In this document: positions 8,425 through 15,808 of the stretch, one piece after another | How positions within the stretch are numbered: position 1 is the stretch's first letter | How the letters are laid out: each line of letters begins with the position of its first letter | NCBI RefSeq assembly: GCF_014654785.1 | Contig: NZ_BNBD01000017.1 | Coordinates: forward strand, 1 to 64,000 | Source: Streptomyces mashuensis | Lineage (GTDB): Bacteria > Actinomycetota > Actinomycetes > Streptomycetales > Streptomycetaceae | Direction of reading: 5' to 3' | DNA length: 64,000 nt | The notes under the pieces: model-generated | Seen by the model: the letters and a program-made list of their open reading frames with translations, nothing else | Database searches by the model: none | Told to the model about the DNA's origin: nothing | Program-made: the position numbers and the translations under genes

Positions 8425-9792
8425 ATGACCGAGAGCACCGCGCACACCGATCTCTGGCCCGCTCCGACCGCGACGGGGGCCGTCGACGCGACCGTCACCG
8501 TGCCCGGCTCGAAGTCGGTCACGAACCGTGCGCTGGTCCTCGCGGCCCTGGCCGCCGAGCCGGGCTGGGTGCGCCGCCCGCTCCGCTCCCGCGACACCGT
8601 CCTCATGGCCGACGCGCTGCGCGCCCTGGGCGTGGGCATCGAGGAGACCGTCTCCTCCAGCTCCTCCCCCGCCGCCGGCCCGGACGCCGCCGGCGAGGCG
8701 TGGCGCGTCATCCCCGCCGGCCTGCACGGCCCCGCCACCGTCGACGTCGGCAACGCCGGCACCGTCATGCGCTTCCTGCCGCCCGTCGCCGCCCTCGCCG
8801 ACGGCCCCGTACGGTTCGACGGCGACCCGCGCAGCCACGAGCGGCCGCTGCACGGCGTGATCGACGCGCTGCGCGCCCTCGGCGCCCGCATCGACGACAA
8901 CGACCGCGGCGCGCTCCCCCTCACCGTGCACGGCGCCGGCGCCCTGGAGGGCGGACCGGTCGAGGTCGACGCGTCCTCCTCGTCCCAGTTCATCTCCGCG
9001 CTGCTGCTGTCCGGCCCCCGCTTCAACCAGGGCGTCGAGGTCCGGCACACCGGCCCCGTCCTGCCGTCCCTGCCGCACATCCGGATGACCGTCGACATGC
9101 TGCGCCAGGCCGGCGCCCAGGTCGACACCCCCGAGTCGGGGGGCGAGCCGAACGTGTGGCGGGTCTCCCCCAGCGCCCTCCTCGGCCGCGACCTCGTCGT
9201 CGAGCCCGACCTGTCCAACGCGGCGCCGTTCCTCGCCGCTGCCCTCGTCACCGGCGGCCGGGTCACCGTGCCCGACTGGCCCGAGCGCACCACCCAGCCG
9301 GGCGACTCCCTTCGCGAGATCTTCACCGCCATGGGCGGCAGCTGCGAGCTGACCGAGGCCGGCCTGACCTTCACCGGCACCGGCCGCATCACCGGCATCG
9401 ACGCCGACCTGCACGAGGTCGGCGAGCTCACGCCCGTCATCGCGGCCGTCGCCGCACTCGCCGACTCCGAGTCCGTGCTGCGCGGCATCGCCCACCTGCG
9501 GCTGCACGAGACCGACCGGCTCGCCGCCCTCGCCAAGGAGATCAACGAGCTCGGCGGCGACGTCACCGAGACCGAGGACGGCCTGCGCATCCGGCCCCGA
9601 CCGCTGCACGGCGGCGTCTTCCACACCTACGAGGACCACCGGCTGGCCACCGCCGCCGCCGTCCTGGGCCTCGCCGTGCCCGGCGTCGAGGTCGAGAACG
9701 TCGCCACCACCGCCAAGACCCTGCCCGACTTCCCCGAACTGTGGACCGGGATGCTCGGCTCCGTCGCGGGGGCGACGGTGGCCGGCAGCTGA
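8425..9792 (+). CDS. aroA: 3-phosphoshikimate 1-carboxyvinyltransferase (EPSP synthase)
   Basis: This 455-residue cytosolic enzyme joins phosphoenolpyruvate to shikimate-3-phosphate in chorismate synthesis. Hallmarks are PGSKSVTNRALVLAAL near residue 30, GNAGTVMRF, and the late RLHETDRLAALAKEI and YEDHRLATAAA segments that bind both substrates. GNAGTVMRF resembles a class I, glyphosate-sensitive LGNAGTAMRP loop rather than the class II form, but sensitivity cannot be judged here. The ATG at 8425 is preceded by a weak GGTTGGGGG stretch. It is followed by rsgA after 15 bases, an arrangement that looks like a two-gene operon. Confidence 0.96.
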   Translation: MTESTAHTDLWPAPTATGAVDATVTVPGSKSVTNRALVLAALAAEPGWVRRPLRSRDTVLMADALRALGVGIEETVSSSSSPAAGPDAAGEAWRVIPAGLHGPATVDVGNAGTVMRFLPPVAALADGPVRFDGDPRSHERPLHGVIDALRALGARIDDNDRGALPLTVHGAGALEGGPVEVDASSSSQFISALLLSGPRFNQGVEVRHTGPVLPSLPHIRMTVDMLRQAGAQVDTPESGGEPNVWRVSPSALLGRDLVVEPDLSNAAPFLAAALVTGGRVTVPDWPERTTQPGDSLREIFTAMGGSCELTEAGLTFTGTGRITGIDADLHEVGELTPVIAAVAALADSESVLRGIAHLRLHETDRLAALAKEINELGGDVTETEDGLRIRPRPLHGGVFHTYEDHRLATAAAVLGLAVPGVEVENVATTAKTLPDFPELWTGMLGSVAGATVAGS

Positions 9793-9807
9793 GAGACCGG
9801 AAAGACC

Positions 9808-10815
9808 ATGCGCCGCTACGGCAAGCACACCGACGAGGACGACGTCCGCGTCCGCCCCAACCGCAAGGGCAACCGCCCCCGCACCACCATCCGCCCCAAG
9901 CACGAGGACGCCGCCGAGGGCTTCGTCCTCACCGTCGACCGCGGCCGGCTGACCTGCCTCGTCGACGGCCGCACCGTCATGGCGATGAAGGCCCGCGAAC
10001 TGGGCCGCAAGGGCGTCGTCGTCGGCGACCGGGTCGCCGTCGTCGGTGACCTCACCGGCGCCAAGGACACCCTCGCCCGCATCGTCCGCGTCGAGGAGCG
10101 CCGCTCGGTGCTGCGCCGCACCGCGGACGACGACGACCCGTACGAGCGGGTGGTCGTCGCCAACGCCGACCAGCTGGCCATCGTCACCGCCCTCGCCGAC
10201 CCCGAGCCGCGGCCCCGCCTCATCGACCGCTGCCTCGTCGCCGCGTACGACGCCGGGCTCGAACCGCTGCTCGTGCTCACCAAGTCCGACCTCGCCCCCG
10301 CCGAGACGCTGATGCAGTCGTACGGCGCCCTGGGGGTGCCCTACGTCGTCACCAGCCGCGACGAGCTCGCCGAGGGCGACGCGGCCGAGCGGGTGCGGGA
10401 GCGGCTGAACGGCCGCATCACCGCCTTCGTCGGCCACTCCGGCGTCGGCAAGACCACCCTGGTCAACGCCCTCGTGCCGGACCGGCAGCGGGCCACCGGG
10501 CACGTCAACGCCGTCACCGGCCGCGGCCGCCACACCACCACCTCCGCGCTCGCCCTGCCGCTGCCGTCCGGCGACGGCTGGGTCATCGACACCCCCGGCG
10601 TACGGTCGTTCGGCCTGGCGCACATCGACCCCTCGCGCGTCATCCACGCCTTCCCCGACCTGGTGCCGGGCACCGAGGGCTGCCCCCGCGCGTGCAGCCA
10701 CGACGAGCAGGACTGCGCCCTGGACCAGTGGGTGGCCGACGGCCACGCCGACCCCCAGCGGCTGTACTCGCTGCGCCGGCTGCTCGCCACGAGGGAGCGG
10801 CGCGAAGGCGACTGA
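9808..10815 (+). CDS. rsgA: Ribosome small-subunit GTPase A
   Basis: This 335-residue circularly permuted GTPase acts late in 30S ribosomal subunit maturation. The order is an N-terminal OB-like domain (about residues 35-105), then the G4 motif in LVLTKSDL, then the P-loop GHSGVGKTTL (about 210), a switch region with GRGRHTTT, and the G3 motif DTPGVRSF. A C-terminal zinc site follows in GCPRACSHDEQDC. The basic N-terminus, rich in Arg and Lys, suits rRNA binding. The ATG follows GGAAAG. It is probably co-transcribed with aroA. Confidence 0.95.
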   Translation: MRRYGKHTDEDDVRVRPNRKGNRPRTTIRPKHEDAAEGFVLTVDRGRLTCLVDGRTVMAMKARELGRKGVVVGDRVAVVGDLTGAKDTLARIVRVEERRSVLRRTADDDDPYERVVVANADQLAIVTALADPEPRPRLIDRCLVAAYDAGLEPLLVLTKSDLAPAETLMQSYGALGVPYVVTSRDELAEGDAAERVRERLNGRITAFVGHSGVGKTTLVNALVPDRQRATGHVNAVTGRGRHTTTSALALPLPSGDGWVIDTPGVRSFGLAHIDPSRVIHAFPDLVPGTEGCPRACSHDEQDCALDQWVADGHADPQRLYSLRRLLATRERREGD

Positions 10816-10833
10816 TCGCTTACGTTTGCGAGT

Positions 10834-10880
10834 GACCCCCGGCGGCAAGGGCATGAGACAGCCGGCGGAGCCGGGGGGTC
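10834..10880 (+). promoter_or_regulatory. Inverted repeat in the leader of the SMR exporter gene
   Basis: GACCCCCGGC at 10834-10843 pairs with GCCGGGGGGTC at 10870-10880, with one bulged G. It forms a roughly ten-pair stem just upstream of the GGGAGG ribosome site of the SMR gene. It may be an rsgA terminator or a 5' leader structure. No known guanidine-riboswitch consensus is recognisable. Confidence 0.4.
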
Positions 10881-10903
10881 GCCGTGGAACGGGAGGCAAT
10901 CGG

Positions 10904-11227
10904 ATGGCGTGGTTGCTGGTGGTGGTCGCCGGACTGCTGGAAACGGGCTTCGCCGTCTGCCTCAAGCTGTCCCACGGCTTCACGAGACTCTGGCCCACCA
11001 TCGCCTTCGCCTGTTTCGCACTCGGCAGCTTCGGGCTGCTGACGCTGTCGCTGCGGAAGCTCGACGTGGGGCCGGCCTACGCGGTGTGGACGGGCATCGG
11101 CGCCGCCGGCACCGCCATCTACGGCATGGTCTTCCTCGGCGACCTGGTCTCCACCCTCAAGATCGTGTCGATCTCGCTGGTCATCGTGGGCATCATAGGT
11201 CTCCAGCTCTCCGGTTCGGCCCACTGA
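10904..11227 (+). CDS. SMR-family small multidrug/guanidinium exporter, SugE-like
   Basis: This 107-residue protein has four membrane segments and belongs to the small multidrug resistance family, which works as a dual-topology or antiparallel dimer exchanging substrate for protons. The essential Glu is in GLLETGFA (residue 13). LKLSHGFTRLWP and AYAVWTGIGAAGTA are closer to the SugE/Gdx guanidinium-exporter branch than to EmrE. The ATG at 10904 has GGGAGG eight bases upstream. It converges on a TetR-type gene that may or may not regulate it. Branch assignment is by eye and so less certain than the family. Confidence 0.88.
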   Translation: MAWLLVVVAGLLETGFAVCLKLSHGFTRLWPTIAFACFALGSFGLLTLSLRKLDVGPAYAVWTGIGAAGTAIYGMVFLGDLVSTLKIVSISLVIVGIIGLQLSGSAH

Positions 11228-11248
11228 GCCGCGGGGTCCCGCCGCCCC

Positions 11249-11887
11249 TCATGCGGCGGACGGTGCCGCCAGCAGGGTGCGCACCAGACGGGCGACCTCC
11301 GCGGCCGCCTCCTCGTCCGTGGCGGCGGGCGCCACCACGTACGACAGCGTCAGCCGGACGGCCGCCTCGCAGGCCCGCCACGCCGGCCCCGGTGCGGCCC
11401 CCTCCTCCTCGCGCTCCGGCGCCCCGATGGCCTGCAGCGCGCTGTCACGTATCCGCTCGGCCATCGAGCCGGGCGTGGGCGCGCCACGGAACGGGCGGCG
11501 CGCTTCGGGGGCGCGCTGCGCGGGCACGGGGGGCGCGGCGGCGGCCGGGAGCCGCTCGCCGCGGCAGCCGGTGAGCGCCGCCCGCACGAACGGGTTGGCG
11601 CGGGCCGCGCGCAGCGTCCAGGCGGCCGCCGCGGCACAGCAGCCACCCGCGTCGGCGCCGGTCGCGGCCGCGTCGGCCAGGCAGCGCTCCACGCCGCCGA
11701 GGAACGCCTCCGCCTCCCGCCGCACCAGGGCGCGGGCCAGCCCCTCCTTGCTGCCGAACTCGTTGTACAGCGTCTGGCGGGACACCCCGGCGGCCGCCGC
11801 GACGTCGACCATCCGCACCGCGTGCCAGGGCCGGGCGGCGAGCGCCGCGTAGGCCGCGTCCAGCAAGAGCTCTCGTGCCGCGGGCAT
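11249..11887 (-). CDS. TetR/AcrR-family transcriptional regulator
   Basis: This 212-residue repressor-type protein has the N-terminal TetR helix-turn-helix (residues 8-55), including VAAAAGVSRQTLYNEFGSKE. The C-terminal ligand domain is Ala-rich and contains four Cys, two of them adjacent near residue 98, which is unusual and could be redox-active; this is speculative. The ATG has GAGGAGG at ideal spacing. It is divergent from hisN across 147 bases and convergent with the SMR exporter 21 bases away. TetR proteins often control adjacent efflux genes, but the convergent layout does not by itself show that. Confidence 0.9.
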   Translation of the reverse strand: MPAARELLLDAAYAALAARPWHAVRMVDVAAAAGVSRQTLYNEFGSKEGLARALVRREAEAFLGGVERCLADAAATGADAGGCCAAAAAWTLRAARANPFVRAALTGCRGERLPAAAAPPVPAQRAPEARRPFRGAPTPGSMAERIRDSALQAIGAPEREEEGAAPGPAWRACEAAVRLTLSYVVAPAATDEEAAAEVARLVRTLLAAPSAA

Positions 11888-12034
11888 CGTCGCCTCCTCG
11901 GCCGTACGGCCGCACGACGGTCGGGGGCCCGGAGGGGGCCGGTCACAGAATTGACGTGCCGCCGGACGGTGTCAAGAGCGACGGCAGGTCGCGCCGCGCG
12001 TGACCTGGCGATGGCCACGGGTAGTGTGCGTGGC

Positions 12035-12829
12035 ATGTCCGATTACCACGATGATCTGCGTCTGGCCCACGTGCTGGCGGACGCCGCCGACGCGGCCACC
12101 ATGGACCGGTTCAAGGCGCTCGACCTCAAGGTCGAGACCAAGCCGGACATGACCCCGGTGAGCGAGGCGGACAAGGCCGCCGAGGAGCTGATCCGCGGCC
12201 ATCTCCAGCGCGCCCGGCCGCGGGACGCCGTGCTGGGCGAGGAGTTCGGCAGCGAGGGTCTGGGCCCGCGCCGCTGGATCATCGACCCGATCGACGGGAC
12301 GAAGAACTACGTGCGCGGCGTGCCGGTGTGGGCCACCCTGATCGCCCTGATGGTGCAGGGCGAGGGCGGCTACCGGCCGGTGGTCGGCCTCGTCTCGGCG
12401 CCGGCCCTGGGGCGCCGCTGGTGGGCGGCCAAGGACTCCGGCGCGTACACCGGGCGCAGCCTGACCTCGGCCACCCGGCTCCAGGTCTCCCAGGTGGGGC
12501 GGATCGGGGACGCGTCGTTCGCGTACTCGTCGCTCAGCGGCTGGGAGGAGCGCGGGATGCTGCCGGGCTTCCTCGACCTGACGCGGGCCTGCTGGCGCAC
12601 GCGCGGCTACGGCGACTTCTGGCCGTACATGATGGTCGCCGAGGGGTCGGTGGACATCTGCGCGGAGCCCGAGCTGTCGCTGTGGGACATGGCGGCCAAC
12701 GCCGTCATCGTGGAGGAGGCGGGCGGCCGGTTCACCGGCCTGGACGGCCGTCCGGGGCCGCACAGCGGCAACGCCGCGGCGTCCAACGGGCTGCTCCACG
12801 ACGAACTGCTCGGCTATCTGCGGTCGTAG
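12035..12829 (+). CDS. hisN: Histidinol-phosphatase, inositol-monophosphatase type
   Basis: This 264-residue enzyme of the IMPase fold catalyses the penultimate dephosphorylation in histidine synthesis, as in Corynebacterium and Streptomyces. Metal-binding motifs are GEEFGSEG, DPIDGTKNYVRG (residues about 83-94) and, late, WDMAANAVIVEEAGG. The protein starts with MSDYHDDLRLA, the typical N-terminus of actinobacterial HisN. The ATG at 12035 follows a weak GTGTGCGTGG stretch. It stands away from other his genes, as is usual for this enzyme. A general inositol phosphatase activity is the main alternative. Confidence 0.88.
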   Translation: MSDYHDDLRLAHVLADAADAATMDRFKALDLKVETKPDMTPVSEADKAAEELIRGHLQRARPRDAVLGEEFGSEGLGPRRWIIDPIDGTKNYVRGVPVWATLIALMVQGEGGYRPVVGLVSAPALGRRWWAAKDSGAYTGRSLTSATRLQVSQVGRIGDASFAYSSLSGWEERGMLPGFLDLTRACWRTRGYGDFWPYMMVAEGSVDICAEPELSLWDMAANAVIVEEAGGRFTGLDGRPGPHSGNAAASNGLLHDELLGYLRS

Positions 12830-12988
12830 CCCCCGGTACACACAACTGCCGTAAAAATTCGGCAAATCTCCACGGTCCGGGCCCCTTGTCCGGCCTCGCC
12901 GACGCGTGTGACGATGACAGCCCCCGGTTTGTGAACTTGTGAACTCCCTTGTGGAGCTCTCCAGGTCTCCAAGGAGGTGGCCATCGCC

Positions 12989-13411
12989 ATGCTCGTCCGC
13001 GACGCCATGAGCACGGTGCTCCTCACCATCGGCCCCGCCCACACGCTGCGCCAGGCGGCGCGGCTGATGTCCGCGCGCCGGGTCGGCGCGGCGGTCGTCC
13101 TCGACCCGGACGAGGGCGGGCTCGGCATCCTCACCGAGCGCGACATCCTCAACGCCGTCGGGCGGGGCCTGGACCCCGACCGCGAGACGGCTCAGGCGCA
13201 CACCACGACGGACGTGGTCTTCGCCGCCCCGGAGTGGACGCTGGAGGAGGCGGCCGCGGCGATGACGCGCGGCGAGTTCCGCCATCTGGTGGTGCTGGGC
13301 GGCCGGGAGCCGGTGGGCATGGTGTCGGTGCGCGACATCATCCGCTGCTGGCTGCCGCGGCGCGCGGAGGTGCCGGCGGGGGCGGGAGCGGGGGCCGGGG
13401 CACTGACCTAG
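12989..13411 (+). CDS. CBS-domain pair protein
   Basis: This 140-residue stand-alone Bateman module has two CBS repeats, roughly residues 5-60 and 72-128, each ending in a typical GILTERDILN or GMVSVRDIIR segment. Such proteins bind adenosyl ligands (AMP, ATP, SAM) and act as energy sensors or regulate partner enzymes; the partner is unknown. AAGGAGG at 12971 positions the ATG at 12989, 11 bases downstream, rather than a GTG directly after it. Two tandem TTGTGAAC octamers lie about 45 bases upstream. An Ala/Gly tail ends the protein. Confidence 0.88.
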   Translation: MLVRDAMSTVLLTIGPAHTLRQAARLMSARRVGAAVVLDPDEGGLGILTERDILNAVGRGLDPDRETAQAHTTTDVVFAAPEWTLEEAAAAMTRGEFRHLVVLGGREPVGMVSVRDIIRCWLPRRAEVPAGAGAGAGALT

Positions 13412-13442
13412 GGCCGCCGGGTGTGCCCGTGCGCGGGCATGA

Positions 13443-13480
13443 CGGAGAGGCCGGAGCCCCATGGCAGTCCGGCCTCTCCG
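13443..13480. terminator. Bidirectional hairpin between CBS gene and catalase gene
   Basis: CGGAGAGGCCGGA (13443-13455) and its exact complement TCCGGCCTCTCCG (13468-13480) form a 13-pair stem between the convergent genes. No U-tract follows, as is usual in very GC-rich genomes. Confidence 0.8.
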
Positions 13481-13506
13481 CCGTGTACGGCAAGTGTCCA
13501 GGGTCG

Positions 13507-14994
13507 TCAGCCGCGCAGGGCCTGGACGGCGGCCTCCAACCGCTTGCCGTAGTCCGCGTCCGCCTGGCGGAAGTTGTTGATCGCCCGCTCGGCGATGTCG
13601 TCGCGCGACACCTTGGCGATGAAGCCGGCCAGGTTGGCGATCAGGCGCTCCTTCTCCTCCTCCGTCATCAGCCGGTAGAGGTTGCCCGCCTGGACGAAGT
13701 CGTTGTCCTCGGCGTGCGTCGGGGCGGCGTGGTTGCCCGTGGCGCCGGTGACGGCGACCGGCTGCCACAGCGGGCGGTCGGTCTGGGCCGGGCCGCCGAA
13801 GCTGTTGGGCTCGTAGTTCTTGGCGCCCTTGTGCCGGCCGTCGTACAGGAAACCGTCACGGCTGTGGGTCCGGGCCACCGTGGCGTGCGGGCGGTTCACC
13901 GGCAGGTGGTCGGCGTTGATGCCGACGCGGTAGCGGTGGGCGTCGCCGTAGGCGAAGAGCCGGCCCTGGAGCATCTTGTCCGGGGACGGTCCGATGCCGG
14001 GCACGAAGTGCGCGGGGCTGAAGATGGCCTGCTCGACCTCGGCGAAGACGTTCTCCGGGTTGCGGTTGAGCTCCAGCTTGCCGATCTCGGTCAGCGGGTA
14101 GTCGCCGTGCGGCCAGACCTTGGTCAGGTCGAAGGGGTTGAAGCGGTAGGACGCCGCCTCGTCCGCCGGCATGACCTGGACGTACACGGTCCAGCTGGGG
14201 AACTCGCCGCGCTCGATGGCCTCGCGCAGGTCGCGCTGGTGGCTGTCGGGGTCCTTGCCGGCCAGCTCCTCGGCCTCGGCCGCGGTGAGGTTCCGGATGC
14301 CCTGGTCGGTCTTGAAGTGGTACTTCACCCAGAACGACTCGCCGGCCTCGTTGGTCCACTGGAAGGTGTGCGAGCCGAAGCCGTCCATGTGGCGGTACGA
14401 GGCGGGGATGCCGCGGTCACCGAACAGCCAGGTCACCTGGTGGGTGGACTCGGGCGACAGGCCCCAGAAGTCCCAGACGTTGTCCGCCTCCTGCGAACCG
14501 GTGTACGGGTCGCGCTTCTGGGTGTGGATGAAGTCCGGGAACTTGATGGCGTCCTTGATGAAGAAGATGGGGGTGTTGTTCCCGACGAGGTCGTAGTTGC
14601 CCTCCTCGGTGTAGAACTTCACCGCGAAACCGCGCGGGTCGCGCACCGCGTCCGCCGAGCCGAGGTTGCCGGCCACGGTGGAGAAGCGGAGGAAGACCTC
14701 GGTCTCCTTGCCGACCTGCGAGAGGAAGGCGGCCCGGGTCCAGCGGGTGACGTCGGCGGTCACCGTGAAGGTGCCGTACGCGCCGGCGCCACGGGCGTGC
14801 ACGACGCGCTCCGGGATGCGCTCGCGGTTGAAGTGCGCCAGCTTCTCCAGCAGCAGCTGGTCCTGGACCAGGACGGGGCCGCCGAGGCCCGCGGTCTCGC
14901 TGTTCTGGTTGTCCGCGACCGGAGCACCGGACTCCGTGGTCAGCGGGCCCGTCGTCGAAATGGCCGCGGAAAGGGCCTCGTCCTGCACCGACAC
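13507..14994 (-). CDS. katA: Monofunctional haem catalase
   Basis: This 495-residue enzyme converts hydrogen peroxide to water and oxygen in the cytosol. The distal-side motif is RVVHARGAGAYGTF (catalytic His), the distal Asn lies in the DLVGNNTPIFF segment, and the proximal haem ligand Tyr is in RLFAYGDAHRYRVG near residue 345. Length fits small-subunit catalases. The GTG at 14994 has GGAGG six bases upstream. Its promoter reads TTGACT-N16-TAGGAT and is overlapped by a palindromic operator. The divergent Fur-family gene is the likely peroxide- or metal-responsive repressor, as in known Streptomyces catalase-CatR pairs. Confidence 0.96.
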   Translation of the reverse strand: MSVQDEALSAAISTTGPLTTESGAPVADNQNSETAGLGGPVLVQDQLLLEKLAHFNRERIPERVVHARGAGAYGTFTVTADVTRWTRAAFLSQVGKETEVFLRFSTVAGNLGSADAVRDPRGFAVKFYTEEGNYDLVGNNTPIFFIKDAIKFPDFIHTQKRDPYTGSQEADNVWDFWGLSPESTHQVTWLFGDRGIPASYRHMDGFGSHTFQWTNEAGESFWVKYHFKTDQGIRNLTAAEAEELAGKDPDSHQRDLREAIERGEFPSWTVYVQVMPADEAASYRFNPFDLTKVWPHGDYPLTEIGKLELNRNPENVFAEVEQAIFSPAHFVPGIGPSPDKMLQGRLFAYGDAHRYRVGINADHLPVNRPHATVARTHSRDGFLYDGRHKGAKNYEPNSFGGPAQTDRPLWQPVAVTGATGNHAAPTHAEDNDFVQAGNLYRLMTEEEKERLIANLAGFIAKVSRDDIAERAINNFRQADADYGKRLEAAVQALRG

Positions 14995-15030
14995 GTACGC
15001 CTCCGTCTGTCGTCCTCGATCCGGAACCCG

Positions 15031-15058
15031 ATCCTACATTGGACTTTGTCTAAGTCAA
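15031..15058 (-). promoter_or_regulatory. Vegetative-type promoter of the catalase gene
   Basis: On the minus strand a TTGACT -35 element (15053-15058), a 16-base spacer and a TAGGAT -10 element (15031-15036) closely match the principal-sigma consensus. Transcription would start about 30 bases upstream of the GTG start. Confidence 0.75.
15039..15058. promoter_or_regulatory. Putative Fur/CatR-type operator
   Basis: TTGGACTT-N5-AAGTCAA is an imperfect inverted repeat lying across the -35 element and spacer of the catalase promoter. Binding there would block RNA polymerase. The likely binder is the product of the divergent gene starting at 15141. A second short inverted repeat, CTATC-N5-GATAG at 15117-15131, sits at that gene's own ribosome site. 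Confidence 0.6.
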
Positions 15059-15140
15059 GATGCCAACCATAGAAATACGCGATCCATCGATGGACGGGCC
15101 CACTGCTACGCTGGAGCTATCTGACTGATAGGTGAATGGC

Positions 15141-15560
15141 ATGAGTGACCTGCTGGAACGGCTCCGGTCCCGCGGCTGGCGGCTGACCGCGCAGCGACGC
15201 GTGGTGGCCGAAGTGCTCGACGGGGACCACGTGCACTACACCGCCGACGAAGTCCACGCGAAGGCGGCCCTCCTGCTGCCGGAGATCTCGCGCGCGACGG
15301 TGTACAACACGCTCGGCGAGCTGGTCTCGCTGGGCGAGGTGCTCGAAGTGAGCACGGACGGCCGCGCCAAGCGCTACGACCCCAACGCCCACCACGCCCA
15401 CCAGCACCTCGTGTGCTCGCGGTGCGGCACCATCCGGGACGTCCACCCCGCCGGCGACCTGCTGGCCGGACTGCCCGCCGAGGAACGCTTCGGCTTCCGC
15501 CTGTCGGCGGTCGAGGTGACCTACCGCGGCCTGTGCCCGGAGTGCGCGACGGCGGGCTGA
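15141..15560 (+). CDS. Fur-family metalloregulator (CatR/PerR-like)
   Basis: This 139-residue Fur-superfamily repressor has an N-terminal winged helix with ISRATVYNTLGELVSLGEV as recognition segment. The dimerisation domain carries HHAHQHLVCSRCG metal ligands and a second CPEC pair, so the structural zinc site Cys2-Cys2 is complete. Adjacent catalase and operator suggest a peroxide sensor. The ATG at 15141 is preferred over a GTG at 15132 because AGGTG lies seven bases before it. In Streptomyces the catalase-linked Fur paralogue is called CatR; I cannot exclude another Fur type. Confidence 0.9.
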   Translation: MSDLLERLRSRGWRLTAQRRVVAEVLDGDHVHYTADEVHAKAALLLPEISRATVYNTLGELVSLGEVLEVSTDGRAKRYDPNAHHAHQHLVCSRCGTIRDVHPAGDLLAGLPAEERFGFRLSAVEVTYRGLCPECATAG

Positions 15561-15623
15561 GAGCCCGCCGGGGGGCGCTGAGTGCGGGCCGGGCGCGTGC
15601 TGGGTACGGGCTGGGTGCATACG

Positions 15624-15656
15624 ACAAAGGCCCGGATCATACGATCCGGGCCTTGT
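15624..15656. terminator. Hairpin downstream of tRNA-fMet copy 1
   Basis: ACAAAGGCCCGGATC and GATCCGGGCCTTGT form a strong stem with a four-base loop and one bulged A. It lies between the convergent Fur-family gene and the initiator tRNA, so it may stop transcripts from both sides. A similar stem follows the second tRNA copy. Confidence 0.8.
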
Positions 15657-15662
15657 CCTGAG

Positions 15663-15736
15663 TAGCGGGGACAGGATTTGAACCTGCGACCTCTGGGTTA
15701 TGAGCCCAGCGAGCTACCGAGCTGCTCCACCCCGCG
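15663..15736 (-). tRNA. tRNA-fMet (initiator, CAT), copy 1
   Basis: The minus strand folds as a cloverleaf with anticodon CAT, TTCAAAT in the T arm and a D arm containing AGCTCGGTAGCT. Initiator features are the mismatched first acceptor pair (C1-U72) and three consecutive G-C pairs in the anticodon stem (CTGGG/CCCAG). CCA is not encoded. The 74-base gene is identical to the copy at 18057. Confidence 0.97.
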
Positions 15737-15808
15737 TCGGTTCCACCACCCTAACCCGTCCGTGACCGTGGACGCAAATGCCTTCCCGTCCCCCCTCGCG
15801 ATCCTTCC

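Noticed and set aside
10816..10903. Guanidine riboswitch upstream of the SugE-like gene
   Set aside because: The conserved segments of the guanidine-I and -III classes and the paired ACGR-loop hairpins of class II are not visible; only a simple stem is seen.
12949..15072. Long open frame on the plus strand opposite the catalase gene
   Set aside because: Its translation is a low-complexity Val/Gly/Arg/Asp-rich sequence with no domain, caused by high-GC codon bias of the real gene on the other strand.
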